Notes: generated from the sequence alone by a model not told the origin. Numbered from the stretch's first letter, positions 33,823-46,920 are shown. The stretch: DNA of 64,000 bases from Sva-07 sp963715825 (GCA_963715825.1 CAVQSI010000041.1:372001-436000), one strand, 5' to 3'. Made by a program: numbers and translations.

Positions 33823-33826
<4 letters not shown>
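32927..33826 (-). CDS. pyrD: Dihydroorotate dehydrogenase, class 1B catalytic subunit-like
   Basis: Oxidises dihydroorotate to orotate; FMN enzyme. 299 aa. MTASGTAGYG, VTKSLAAYDWPGNPPPRL, NLSCPNLEGRGS (class 1 catalytic Cys) and IIGVGGVASAWDAVEMFLAG are present. Class 1B enzymes normally pair with PyrK, but no pyrK is next to it. GTG overlaps the carB stop. Confidence 0.94.
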
Positions 33827-37139
<3,313 letters not shown>

Positions 37140-37140
<1 letters not shown>

Positions 37141-38246
37141 CAGACCGTCGCCTTTCCGGTCGCAGCCTGCGACATCATGTCGGCGAACTCGTCGAACAGA
37201 TAGTGCGAGTCGTGGGGCCCGGGGTTGGCCTCGGGGTGATGTTGGACGCTGAAGGCGAGCTCGCCGTCGACGCGGAGGCCCTCGCAGACGCCGTCGTTGA
37301 GGTTGACGTGGGTCATCGTCGCCTTGCCCGACAGCGAGTCGGGGTCGACGGCGAAGTTGTGGTTCTGGCTCGTGATCTCGACCTTGCCGGTGGCGATGTT
37401 GCGCACCGGATGGTTGCCGCCGTGATGACCGAACGGCAGCTTGACGGTGCCGGCGCCGATCGCACGGCCGAGCAGTTGGTGACCGAGGCAGATTCCGAAG
37501 ATCGGCACGTTGCCGAGCAACCCCTGGATCGTCTCGACGCCGTACGGCGCCATCACCGGGTCGCCGGGGCCGTTGCTCAGGAACACGCCGTGGGGGTTGC
37601 GGGCGAGGATGTCGGCCGCGTCGGTGGTGGCCGGCACCACCTCGACGGTGCCGTAGCGCGACAGGTTGACGGCGATGTTGCGCTTCATGCCGTAGTCGAT
37701 CGCCACGATGCGGGTGCGATTGTCCGGGTCGAGCGCAGCGACGGTGTAGCCGTCGGTCACGGTCACCTGGCGCACGAGGTCGACGCCGTCGGTTCCCGGC
37801 TCGGCATCGGCCGCCGCACGCAGCTCGGATTCGCCGGCTGATCCGAAGGCGCCGGGCATGGCGCCGGTGTCGCGCAGGATGCGGGTGAGGCGCCGGGTGT
37901 CGATGCCGGCGATACCCGGCACGCCGTGCCGGACCAACATGGCGTCGAGGCTCGACTCGGCTCGTTGGTTGCTGTGACGTCGGGAGAGTTCACGCACGAC
38001 GATGCCGCGGCAGAAGGTGCCTCTGGACTCGAAGTCGGTGGCGTTCACGCCGTAGTTCCCGATGTGCGGGGTGGTGAACGTGATGATCTGCCCTGCATAG
38101 CTGGGGTCGGTGATCACCTCCTGGTAACCGCTGAGCACCGTGTTGAACACGACCTCGCCGGTGGCGATGGGCGCCTCGGCGCCGATCAACTCCCCTTCGA
38201 AAATGCTTCCGTCGGCGAGCACCAAGGCTCCGTCACGCACCGTCAT
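37140..38246 (-). CDS. carA: Carbamoyl-phosphate synthase small subunit
   Basis: Glutaminase subunit. 368 aa from ATG 38246, preceded by GGGAGA. The N-terminal domain is followed by the class I amidotransferase with catalytic Cys in FGICLGHQLLGRAIG and the His/Glu pair in SVQHHPEANPGP. TTG 38288 would add 14 residues without family support. Direct repeats just upstream may be regulatory. Confidence 0.97.
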
Positions 38247-38276
38247 GTCGTCGATCTCCCGGGCTGTGCTGTCTGC

Positions 38277-38304
38277 ATGTTCATCCAATACTCCGTATGT
38301 TCAT
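38277..38304 (-). promoter_or_regulatory. Two direct repeats upstream of carA
   Basis: ATGTTCAT occurs at 38277-38284 and 38297-38304, starts exactly 20 bp apart, in an AT-rich patch between the pyrC stop and carA. Read on the minus strand it is ATGAACAT, one base from the ATGACCAT arms at argC, which are also 20 bp apart. Candidate ArgR site. Confidence 0.4.
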
Positions 38305-38307
38305 TCA

Positions 38308-39591
38308 TCATCGTAGTGCGGTCCCGTCACGAACGACCGCGGTCCCACCGAAGATCGTGTGGAGGACCCGACCGCGTAGCGGCATCCCGATGTAGGGGGT
38401 GTTGCGACTCTTGCTCGCGAGGCGGGCGGGCACGACCTCCCACACCTCGTCGGGGTCGAAGATCGTGAGGTTGGCGGGCTCGCCCGCTGCGATCGGACGG
38501 CCGTGGCGATCAGCGACGCCGGCGATGGCGGCCGGTTTCCACGACAGCGCGGCGATCACGTCGGCCAGGTCCATGTCGAGCGATGCAAGCGACACCCCGA
38601 GCGAGGTCTCGAGCCCGAGCATGCCGGGGGGTGCCTGATCGAGCGGCTGCTCCTTGGTCTCCGGGGCGTGCGGCGCGTGGTCGGTGGCGATCGCATCGAT
38701 CGTGCCGTCGACCAGCCCCGCTCGAATGGCGGCGAGGTCGGCGGCGGTCCGCAGCGGTGGTGCCACCTTGTACAGCGCGTCGTAGGTCTCGAGGCGCTCG
38801 TCGGTGAGGCTGAAGTGGTGGGGCGTCGCCTCGGCAGTGATGGCCAGGCCGTCGGCCTTCGCGGCGCGGACCAGCTCGACGCTCCCGGCCGTCGACAGGT
38901 GCAAGAAGTGCATCCCGACACCGGTGAGGCGAACGAGCTCGATGTCTCGGTGGAGCATCAGTTCCTCGGCGATCGACGGCCAACCGGGCAGGCCGAGGCG
39001 GCTGCAGCAGGCGCCTTCGTGCATGACTGCCCCTTCGGTGAGCCGCTCGACCTCGCAGTGCTGGGCCAGCGTGATGCCGAGCCCGTCGGCGTACTCCAGC
39101 GCCCGGCGCATCAGCAGTGGGTCCTGCACGCCGTTGCCGTCGTCGGTGAAGATCCGCACGCCGGCACCGGCGAGTTCGGCGAACGGGGTCAGTTGCGTCC
39201 CCGCACGACCGACCGTGATCGAACCCGACGGCAGCACCTCGCACAGACCGGCGCGTTCGCCCTGGCGACGCACGAACTCGACGACTTCGACGCTGTCCTG
39301 GGTCGGGTCGGTGTTCGGCATGGCGACCACTGCGGTGAAACCGCCGAGTGCTGCGGCGCGGCTGCCGGTCTCGATCGTCTCGGCCTCCTCGCGTCCCGGT
39401 TCGCGCAGGTGCACGTGCAGGTCGACGAACCCGGGCGCCAGGACGAGTCCGGTGGCGTCGATGACGTCGTCGCCGTCGGCGGGTGAGAGTTCGGCGGCGA
39501 CCTCGGCGACGGTGGTGCCGTCGATGCGCACGTCGACGCGGCGTTCACCGTTCGGGTCGATGACGCGGGCGCCGGTGATCAACAGGCTCAC
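38308..39591 (-). CDS. pyrC: Dihydroorotase
   Basis: Closes carbamoyl aspartate to dihydroorotate. 427 aa. The zinc-binding FVDLHVHLREPG, FTDDGNGVQ and ATDHAPHAPETK motifs are intact. GTG 39591 overlaps the pyrB stop. Type I bacterial dihydroorotase with the usual actinobacterial operon position. Confidence 0.98.
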   Translation of the reverse strand: MSLLITGARVIDPNGERRVDVRIDGTTVAEVAAELSPADGDDVIDATGLVLAPGFVDLHVHLREPGREEAETIETGSRAAALGGFTAVVAMPNTDPTQDSVEVVEFVRRQGERAGLCEVLPSGSITVGRAGTQLTPFAELAGAGVRIFTDDGNGVQDPLLMRRALEYADGLGITLAQHCEVERLTEGAVMHEGACCSRLGLPGWPSIAEELMLHRDIELVRLTGVGMHFLHLSTAGSVELVRAAKADGLAITAEATPHHFSLTDERLETYDALYKVAPPLRTAADLAAIRAGLVDGTIDAIATDHAPHAPETKEQPLDQAPPGMLGLETSLGVSLASLDMDLADVIAALSWKPAAIAGVADRHGRPIAAGEPANLTIFDPDEVWEVVPARLASKSRNTPYIGMPLRGRVLHTIFGGTAVVRDGTALR

Positions 39592-40569
39592 GACGAGCCT
39601 CCTTCCGTGCTGGAGTCGGGTGGAGCGGGCTGGCCGGAGCCGAGAAGATCGAACAGCACCGCCATTCGCACGGCGATGCCGTTGGTGACCTGCTGGGTGA
39701 TCACGGAACCGGGCAGCTCGCCGGGATCGACGGCGATCTCGACGCCTCGGTTCATCGGGCCGGGATGCATGATCAGCGCCTGCGGTGGCAGGGCCGCCGC
39801 ACGCTGCGGGGTCAGTCCGAACCTCGTCGTGTACTCCCGCAGACTCGGCACCAGGGCCTCGTTCATGCGCTCCTGTTGCATCCGCAGCAGATACAGCACG
39901 TCGACATCGCCGATCACGTCGTCGAGACGGTCGGTGACGACGTCGGCGAACGAGTCGCTCACCGTGTCGCCGAGGTGTGGTGGCAGCAGCGTGCGAGGAG
40001 CGACCACGGTGACGTGCACGCCGAGCATCCGCATCGCCGCGACCGTGCTCCGAGCGACACGGCTGTGCTTGACGTCACCGACGATCGCCATGCGGAGCCC
40101 GTCGAGTCCGCCCGTACGGCCGAGCGCGCTGCGAACGGTGTAGGCGTCGAGCAGCGCCTGGGTGGGGTGCGCATGCCAGCCGTCGCCGGCGTTGATCACG
40201 CTGGCGGTCGTCCACTGGTCGATCAAGTGCGGCGCTCCGCTCGACCGATGTCGGACCACGAAGGCGTCGACGCCCATCGCGGCGATGGTCTCGATCGTGT
40301 CGCGCAGGCTCTCGCCCTTGTTCAGACTCGACTGCGATACGGCGAACGTCATCGTGTCCGCCGACAGCCGCTTGGCCGCCGTCTCGAAGCTCAGCCGCGT
40401 GCGCGTCGAGTCCTCGAAGAAGACGCTGCACACGGTCTTGCCGCGCAGCGCCGGCACCTTCGGGTTGGGACGCCGGTTGACCTCGGCCATGTGGTCGGCG
40501 AGGTCGAGGATGCGCACGATGCCGTCGGCACCGAGATCCTCGACGGTCAGCAGCGAGCGACCGTGTCAC
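39588..40569 (-). pseudogene. pyrB: Aspartate carbamoyltransferase, frameshifted near its start
   Basis: Aspartate plus carbamoyl phosphate to carbamoyl aspartate. The natural start is GTG 40569, overlapping the pyrR stop (GTGA), reading VTRSL; after one extra base near 40550 the frame continues LLTVEDLGADGIVRILDLAD. The rest is complete: FFEDSTRTRLSFE, HPTQALLDAYT and MHPGPMNRG. As read, only an internal start (GTG 40517, 309 aa) is open. The gene is essential for pyrimidine synthesis, so the extra base is probably a sequence error. Confidence 0.9.
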
Positions 40570-41087
40570 GACGTCTGCGCCCCACCGATCGTGACGCCGT
40601 CGACAGTGGCCGTGACGTCCTCCTCTGCGCTCGTCGGGAGGTTCTTGCCGACGAAGTCGGGCCGGATCGGCAGCTCGCGATGGCCGCGGTCGACCAGCAC
40701 GGCGAGCTGCACCGCCCGGGGACGCCCGTAGTCGGCAACGGCGTCGAGTGCCGCTCGCACGGTGCGGCCGGTGTACAGCACGTCGTCGACGAGCACCACG
40801 GTGGCGCCGTCGACCTCGAAGTCGAGTTGGCTGACCGATCCGGGAGCGACCGGGCGTAAGCCGATGTCGTCGCGGTACAGGCTGGCGTCGACCGAGCCGA
40901 CCGGAACCTCGGAGTCGATACGGGCGATCTCGCCGCCCAGCCGCTCCGCAAGCCACACGCCGCCCTGCTGGATGCCGACGAGGACCACGCCGTCCAGGCC
41001 TCGATTGCGCTCGATGATCTCGTGGGCCATCCGGGTGATCGCCCGGCGGACGTCGTCGGGCCCGAGGACCCGTTTCTCTACAACCAT
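40566..41087 (-). CDS. pyrR: Pyrimidine operon attenuator / uracil phosphoribosyltransferase PyrR
   Basis: RNA-binding regulator that responds to UMP/UTP and has weak uracil phosphoribosyltransferase activity. 173 aa from ATG 41087, preceded by GGAGGAG. The PRPP loop is VVLVDDVLYTGRTVRAAL and ELPIRPDFVGKNLPTS is the conserved C-terminal block. First gene of the pyr operon and probably autoregulated through the element at 41101-41120. Confidence 0.98.
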   Translation of the reverse strand: MVVEKRVLGPDDVRRAITRMAHEIIERNRGLDGVVLVGIQQGGVWLAERLGGEIARIDSEVPVGSVDASLYRDDIGLRPVAPGSVSQLDFEVDGATVVLVDDVLYTGRTVRAALDAVADYGRPRAVQLAVLVDRGHRELPIRPDFVGKNLPTSAEEDVTATVDGVTIGGAQTS

Positions 41088-41100
41088 TGCTCTCCTCCGT

Positions 41101-41120
41101 GCGGGCCTCACGGGACCCGC
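41101..41120 (-). promoter_or_regulatory. PyrR-binding hairpin in the pyr leader
   Basis: On the minus strand GCGGG and CCCGC pair around TCCCGTGAGG, which matches the PyrR binding-loop core (UCCNGNGAGG) known from Bacillus and mycobacteria. The pyrR Shine-Dalgarno (GGAGGAG) starts 3-4 nt after the stem. This suits translational control by PyrR, as reported for mycobacteria. A second hairpin (41124-41129 / 41135-41140) precedes it. Confidence 0.75.
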
Positions 41121-41135
41121 TTCACGGTGAAAAGC

Positions 41136-41141
41136 ACCGTA
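41136..41141 (-). promoter_or_regulatory. -10-like box TACGGT for the pyr operon
   Basis: Minus-strand TACGGT just upstream of the PyrR hairpin. A transcript starting 6-8 nt after it would carry the whole PyrR element in a leader of about 40 nt. Confidence 0.35.
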
Positions 41142-41199
41142 GCAGCCGCGGCCCCGGGAGTGAACTGCGACGAAGGGCTCGTTTCCCCGTCCCGCCGGT

Positions 41200-41976
41200 T
41201 CAGGCAGTCCGTGATCGGGTCCGCGTCAGTTGCCCGGTCGGATGCATGTGATCGCCGAGCCGAAACGACATGTCGGCAATGTCGACCATCCCGACTGTGC
41301 GATCGCTCTCGAACAGCTCGAAGGCGAAGCCGGCGATGTCGTCGGGCGTGTGGAACTCGACGTCGGACTTCCGTCGGGTCGGCAGCTTCGACTCCGCCAG
41401 CGACACCTCCGTGAACTCGGTGTCGATGGGCCCGGGCACCAACAGCTTGGCCCGCATCGCCGCGCCGGTCGCCTGGAGATCGTGGTGGATGCCTTCGGTG
41501 AGCGCGGTCACGAAGAACTTCGTGGCGCTGTAGGGCGCGGCTCCCACGAACAACGCATAGCCGGCGCCCGACGCGACGTTGATCAACTGGGCATCACGAT
41601 CCTTGTTGTCCCGCACGAACAGCACCGAGAGCACGGCGAGCGCCCGAACGTTGAGATCGATCATCTCGTGCAACCGGTCGATGCCGACATCCCAGGCGTA
41701 GTTCCAGTCACCGATCCCGGCGTTGTTGACGAGCACGCTGACCCCCAATGGCCGAACCTCGTCGTGGACGCGCTCCGCAACTCCCGGCTGCGTGAGATCG
41801 GCGCACACGGGCGTGACGCGCACACCGTGCTCGCTCTCGATCTCCGTGACCAAGGTGTCCAGGAGTTCCTCTCGTCGAGCGACCGCAACGATGTCGAAAC
41901 CCGCTGTAGCGAATCGCTTCGCCATCGACCTTCCGGCGCCGGCACTCGCTCCAGTCACCATCACCACGTGCGACAT
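41200..41976 (-). CDS. Short-chain dehydrogenase/reductase
   Basis: 258 aa. The Rossmann loop is VTGASAGAGRSMAKRFA, then LVNNAGIGDW, catalytic Ser in NVASGAG and the YSATK motif (Tyr and Lys). Belongs to the broad DltE/SDR type; substrate unknown. Strong Shine-Dalgarno GGGAGGGG before ATG 41976. It follows the pyr leader and starts the accessory segment. Confidence 0.9.
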   Translation of the reverse strand: MSHVVMVTGASAGAGRSMAKRFATAGFDIVAVARREELLDTLVTEIESEHGVRVTPVCADLTQPGVAERVHDEVRPLGVSVLVNNAGIGDWNYAWDVGIDRLHEMIDLNVRALAVLSVLFVRDNKDRDAQLINVASGAGYALFVGAAPYSATKFFVTALTEGIHHDLQATGAAMRAKLLVPGPIDTEFTEVSLAESKLPTRRKSDVEFHTPDDIAGFAFELFESDRTVGMVDIADMSFRLGDHMHPTGQLTRTRSRTA

Positions 41977-42061
41977 GTACCACCCCTCCCGTCAGCGCCC
42001 GACCCTACTCACCACCAAGCGGGAGGGCCCTCCGCCAGCCGGGTCAACCACCGCATGGGAC

Positions 42062-42067
42062 TAGCGT
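42062..42067 (+). promoter_or_regulatory. -10-like box TAGCGT, leaderless amidohydrolase gene
   Basis: TAGCGT ends 6 nt before ATG 42074, in the gap to the divergent SDR gene. Confidence 0.4.
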
Positions 42068-42073
42068 CGTGGC

Positions 42074-43798
42074 ATGCATGATCTCGTGATCCGTGGGGGA
42101 TTCGTCGTCGATGGAACCGGTGCGCCCGGTCGCCTCGCCGACGTCGTGGTGAACGACGGGGTGATCACCGCGGTGGTCGACGCCGACTCCGGCCAGGAGG
42201 CCGGTGACGCGACCAGGGTCGTCGACGCCGCCGGCAAGCTCGTCACACCCGGCTGGGTCGACATCCACACCCACTACGACGGCCAGGCGTCGTGGGACCC
42301 GTTCCTCACCCCGTCCTCATGGCATGGGGTGACCACCGCAGTGATGGGCAACTGCGGCGTGGGATTCGCGCCGGCGGCGCCCGGACCGGCACGAGTGGCT
42401 GATCGAGCTGATGGAGGGTGTCGAGGACATCCCCGGTTCCGCACTCGACCGAAGGCATCACCTGGGAGTGGGAGTCGTTCGAGGAGTACCTCGACGCGCT
42501 CGACGCCCGGCAGTACGCGATCGACCTCGGCGCCCAGGTGGCGCACGGCCCGGTCCGTGGCTACGTGATGGGAGATCGTGGCGCCGCCAACGAAGCGCCG
42601 ACGGCGGAGGACATCGCGGCCATGTCGGAGATCGTCGAGCGCGGCCTGCGCGCCGGCGCGCTCGGGTTCTCGACGTCGCGCACCCCGATCCACAAGTCGA
42701 AGTCCGGCGAGTTGGTTCCTGGCACCAACGCCGACCGCCGACGAGCTGTTCGGCCTCGCCGACGCGCTGCGCCGGGCGGGTCACGGCGTGTTCCAGTTCG
42801 CACCCGACCACGCGCTCGTTCCCCGCGACGAGTGGCCGTGGATGACCGAGATGGCGCGCCGCACCGGCCGCACCGTCAGCGTCAACCTCAACCAACCCGA
42901 CGAGGCGCCCGATCTGTGGCGCGAAGTGCTGGCACTGCTCGACCAGGCCCAAGCCGACGGCATCCCGATCGTCGCCCAGGTCGCCGGGCGCAACGTCGGG
43001 CTGCTGATGTGCCTCGAGGGCAGCTTCAACCCGCTCGACTTCCACCCGGAGTACGCGCCGATCGCCGGTCTGCCGCTCGCCGAGCGCGTCGCCGCGCTGC
43101 GCGATCCGGAGCTGCGGGCGCGGCTCGCCGAGTCGCCGGGCCCCGACAGCCTGTTCGAGCGTGTGGTCACCTCACGGCTCGACCAGTGGTGGCCGGTCGC
43201 AGACGGCGACATCGACTACGAACCGCCCGCCGAGGACTCGATCGCCGCCGTCGCCGAACGCACCGGACGCCGAGCGATGGATCTGATCATCGACCAGCTG
43301 ATCGCCCACGACGGCCACGGGATGATCCTCACGCCGTTCTTCAACTACGCCTACGGCGACCTGTCGTTCACGCTACGAGGCGCACCAGCACCCCGGCACC
43401 CGGATGGGGCTGGCCGACGCCGGCGCGCACTGCGGCGTGATCTGCGACGGTGGGACCCCGACGTTCATGCTCACCCACTGGACCCGCGACCGCACCCGAG
43501 GCCCGAAGCTGCCGCTCGAACACGTCATCCACCGTCAGACGCGTCAGACCGCCGAGCTGTACGGCCTCGGCGACCGCGGTGCGGTGCTGCCCGGACTCCG
43601 CGCCGACATCAACGTCATCGACTACGACCGGCTCACGTTCGGTCCGCCACGCATGGCCCACGACCTTCCTGCCGGCGCCCGCCGGCTCGTGCAGCGGGCC
43701 GACGGCTACGACGCCACCTTCGTCGCCGGCGTGCAGACCGTCGACCACGACGAGTTCACCGGCGAACTCCCCGGCCGCCTCGTCGCGGCCCCCGCTGA
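42074..43798 (+). pseudogene. N-acyl-D-amino-acid deacylase-like amidohydrolase, five frameshifts
   Basis: Composite of about 575 codons. Segments in order: MHDLVIRGGFVVDGTG to CGVGFAP; then RHEWLIELMEGVEDIPG; then TEGITWEWESFEEYLDAL to ELVPGTN; then TADELFGLADALRRAGHG to GDLSFT; then GTRMGLADAGAHCGVICDGG to DEFTGELPGRLV; then RGPR and stop. Shifts fall near 42380, 42450, 42730, 43393 and 43778; four look like single inserted bases and one a lost base. The zinc motif DIHTHYDGQASWDP and HTHYD are intact. The gene family hydrolyses N-acyl-D-amino acids or similar amides. Reading errors are the likeliest cause. Confidence 0.75.
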
Positions 43799-44860
43799 TC
43801 AGTTCGGCGCGAAGACCGCGGTGAGGCTGGAAGAAGTGATCCCCCCGCCGCCGAGCGCTCGTGTCGCACACCAGACGCACCGTGACCGGGACGCCCTTGA
43901 TCGACGTCGAAGCCACGAGTGCCGACGAGGCTCTCGAGTCGTCGAGCGTCGCGCCCGCCACCGGGAAGCTCACGTAGTGGGCAGCGGTCTCCTCGACCGC
44001 CGACCCCGTGGTGATCGAACAACGCCCGTGAATGCGTTGACGTGGCACGCTCGCAACCGTGGCAGCGGCGGTCGCGATCACCTTGCCGTTGGCGGTCGGT
44101 ACGAGCGTGACCGAGCGGACGACGACATCGGCCGACGAGAGGATGATGGTCTGCAGCGCCGGCGCTGTAGGCGGCGCGTGAGTTCGCGGCGGTGCCCTCG
44201 ATGGTTGCCACCCGGGCCTCGAGCGCCACGTCCTGGCTCTGCAGCGCGGCGACCTGGGCTTGCAGCGTCGTCACCTGAGCTTGCAGTGCGCTCGCCTGGC
44301 CGCTGTCGCCGGCCGGTGTCGAGACGCTGTAGCCGACGACGTCGATGAGGACGTCGGTGGTGGGTCCGGACACTCCGTAGGCGTCGTAGGCGATCTCGAT
44401 ACGCCCGGCGTCGGGTCCCGTGGTGGGGAGTTCGACCGACACCGCGTTCGGGACGAGTTCGCCTGCCAGGAAGTTGAGATTCGACGTGGTCGGTGCGCCG
44501 GGGGCGTTCGCCGGTCGTACCGACAGGAAGCCGCTGGCGGCGGGTGCGACCACGGTGACGTTGAGGATCACCCCGGTCGCTCCGATCGGCACCACGGTCG
44601 CCGGCCCGGTGGTGGTCGCGATCGGTCCGGTCACCTGGAGGTCCTGGCCGATCGCGGAGGTGAAGGGGCCGTTCAGCCCGACATTCACCGGGATCACGCG
44701 TGTCGAGGATCCGAACCGGCGCGACCAGCACCACCGACGACGGCGGCGATGCCGCCTCGGCGAAGAAGATCCCACCGGCACCGAGCGAGACGGCGACGGC
44801 CGCTCCGATTGCGGCCCACCTCGACCTCCACATGCGGTTCCCGCTCCCCTGCTCGTCCAT
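43799..44860 (-). pseudogene. Secreted coiled-coil protein, frameshifted
   Basis: ATG 44860 follows a GGAGGAG Shine-Dalgarno. An Arg-containing N-terminus leads into the hydrophobic AAIGAAVAVSLGAGGIFFAEA, a signal peptide or anchor. An APVRILDTRDP-type domain rich in Gly, Thr and Val follows (TGVILNVTVVAPAASGFLSV, LNFLAGELVPNAVSVELP), then a coiled coil (LQAQVTTLQAQVAALQSQ) and a C-terminal domain with a single Cys pair. Frame changes near 44690, 44155 and 43840 (extra C or G in runs) restore an ending GITSSSLTAVFAPN whose stop abuts the convergent amidohydrolase stop. Function unknown. Confidence 0.65.
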
Positions 44861-44939
44861 GCCAGCTCCTCCGATCGGATCGTCCGGGCAACGCTGCCAG
44901 TACCGGGCGGTGTTGTCGTGAGTAGTGATTGCTCACGAC

Positions 44940-46508
44940 TCAGTTGGGCAGGGCGATGGTGCGGTCGCGTTCGTAGAGGACCCAGAGTTCGTTGCGGGCG
45001 GCCTCGGTGAAGGCCTCCTCGATCTCGGCCCAGTCGCCGACCAGCGAGCTGTCGAGGCGGACCGGGAGCATCACGTAGTCGACCCGCTCGGACCGATCGG
45101 CGAGACGCTCGCCCTCCAGCGACGCGTCGGCGCCGTACAGCAGCACCCGGAAAGGCACGGGGAACTGGTAGATCTCCTCGCGGTAGGCAAGGTGCGGCGT
45201 CAGCCGGTAGTTCGCGGCGACGACCGCGTCCGCAGGGATCAGCTCGAACAGCTCCCGGGCAGACTCTGCGTACACGTTGTCGGGGTTGCCGTAGAACATC
45301 GGCGTGTTGCCCCACGGCACCGGCGACCACTCGTACGACGCCCACAGCGAACTCGCCGCGAGCACACACAATGCGATCGCGCGCGTCGGCACCGTCATCG
45401 ACCGCTCACGCACCCGCACGACGTGGTCGCGCATCGCACCGATCGCGTACACCGTGCCGATCGCCAGCGCCGGTACGGCGATCAGGCTGTAGTGGTAGTC
45501 GATCTGGTACTGGTACCAGAACGTGCTCAAGATGTTCGTGAACAGCACGAGCCCGCTGATCAGTGCGACGTCGGGCAGTCTCGCGAAGAGCCATGCGAAC
45601 GGTGCGGTCATCTGCACGAGATACCAGGGGCGCCCGTCGCTGCGGAGATGCTCGACGAGTTGCGTCGGGTTGGTGATCGTCGTGTCGATCAACCCGCCCA
45701 CCCCGCCGAACGGGATCCGCCACGTGTTGCGCGTCGGCACCCCGATCAGGCTGCGCATCACGACGAACATCGCGACCGCCATGAACGCCAGGCTGCCGAA
45801 CACGGTCAGCAGCCCGATGCGCCGGTCGCGCCGGATCGCCACCCAGATGCCGAGCGGCACGATCACCAGCGACACATCCTCCTTCACGAGCAGCGACAGC
45901 ACGACGAACACTGCGTACAGGCGCCATTTGCGTTCGAGCGCGGCATAGATCGCGAACCCGACGAACACGCCGAGGAACGAGTCCGGGTGGAAGTTCTCGA
46001 GATTCGTCCATCCCACGGCAGGATGCAGCAGGTAGGTCCCGGCACCGATGAGCGCCCACCACTCGGACCCCAGTCGGCGGCGGGCGTACAGGAACACCGG
46101 GATCGCGCCAGCGGCGATCGCCGCCGACTGCGCGGTGAACATGATCCACGCCCCCGGCGCGATCCAGTACAGCGGGACGAGGAACAGCAGCACGAACGAC
46201 GTGTGATCGCCGAACATGTTGCGACCCATCAGGGTCACGAACGGCGCGTCGAACTGCGACAGCAGCCACATCCCCTGGTCGTAGAGCGCCGAGTCGTAGG
46301 TGGCGGTGCCCAGTGCGTGATGGATGTTCAACGACCTGGCGGTGAAGTACCACGTCCAGATCAGGACGGCGCCCGCCAGGAAGACCTGCGGCGCCGTCGG
46401 TGGCGTCACACGGTGCCACCATCGAGCAGCGGGCCCGACATCGATGTCGTCCGAACGCTCGTCCTCGGCGCTCGGTGGCGCGACGTCGATCGCCGTCGAC
46501 TCCGACAT
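44940..46508 (-). CDS. DUF2079 integral membrane protein
   Basis: 522 aa with about ten membrane segments (VFLAGAVLIWTWYF, FVLLFLVPLYWIAPG, AIAAGAIPVFLYA, WWALIGAGTYLL, LLTVFGSLAFMAVAMFVV and others). YDSALYDQGMWLLSQFD, GDHTSFVLL and LENFHPDS followed by FLGVFVGFAIYAAL are typical of DUF2079, a family resembling polyprenyl-phosphate sugar transferases. The last about 150 residues are extracytoplasmic (NYRLTPHLAYREE). Ends 80 bp after the secreted protein's start, same strand. Confidence 0.9.
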   Translation of the reverse strand: MSESTAIDVAPPSAEDERSDDIDVGPAARWWHRVTPPTAPQVFLAGAVLIWTWYFTARSLNIHHALGTATYDSALYDQGMWLLSQFDAPFVTLMGRNMFGDHTSFVLLFLVPLYWIAPGAWIMFTAQSAAIAAGAIPVFLYARRRLGSEWWALIGAGTYLLHPAVGWTNLENFHPDSFLGVFVGFAIYAALERKWRLYAVFVVLSLLVKEDVSLVIVPLGIWVAIRRDRRIGLLTVFGSLAFMAVAMFVVMRSLIGVPTRNTWRIPFGGVGGLIDTTITNPTQLVEHLRSDGRPWYLVQMTAPFAWLFARLPDVALISGLVLFTNILSTFWYQYQIDYHYSLIAVPALAIGTVYAIGAMRDHVVRVRERSMTVPTRAIALCVLAASSLWASYEWSPVPWGNTPMFYGNPDNVYAESARELFELIPADAVVAANYRLTPHLAYREEIYQFPVPFRVLLYGADASLEGERLADRSERVDYVMLPVRLDSSLVGDWAEIEEAFTEAARNELWVLYERDRTIALPN

Positions 46509-46512
46509 CGTC

Positions 46513-46920
46513 CTACTCTCGCAGGTCGCCCACCAGCGCCGAGAGCACCCCGTTGACGAACTTGCCGCTGTCGTCGGTGGAGAACCGCTTGGCCAGCTCG
46601 ACGGCTTCGTCGATCGCCACGGCGACCGGCACGTCGGGACGGTGCGCCAGCTCGAACGCGCCGAGGCGCAGCACGTTGAGATCGAGCACCGGCATGCGGG
46701 CGAGGGTCCAGCCCTTGGCCCGAGCGGCGATGGCGGCGTCGAGCTGCTCGACGTGGTCGCCGACGCCGGTGACGAGCAGCACCGTCAACTGGTCGGGCTC
46801 GAGGACCTGCAACGCGAGCGCGTCGGTCGGTGCAATGCCCTTCGAGTACGCCTCGTAGAGCAGGTAGAGCGCCCGTTCACGCGCGTCGGAACGGTCGTCG
46901 GGGCGCGGCATGGCGGCCAT
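46513..46920 (-). CDS. nusB: Transcription antitermination factor NusB
   Basis: 135 aa. All-helical RNA-binding protein needed for rRNA antitermination. RERALYLLYEAYSKG at the N-terminus and PVAVAIDEAVELAKRFSTDD then FVNGVLSAL at the C-terminus are diagnostic. Follows efp by 15 bp, as usual. DUF2079 lies 4 bp downstream. Confidence 0.97.
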   Translation of the reverse strand: MAAMPRPDDRSDARERALYLLYEAYSKGIAPTDALALQVLEPDQLTVLLVTGVGDHVEQLDAAIAARAKGWTLARMPVLDLNVLRLGAFELAHRPDVPVAVAIDEAVELAKRFSTDDSGKFVNGVLSALVGDLRE

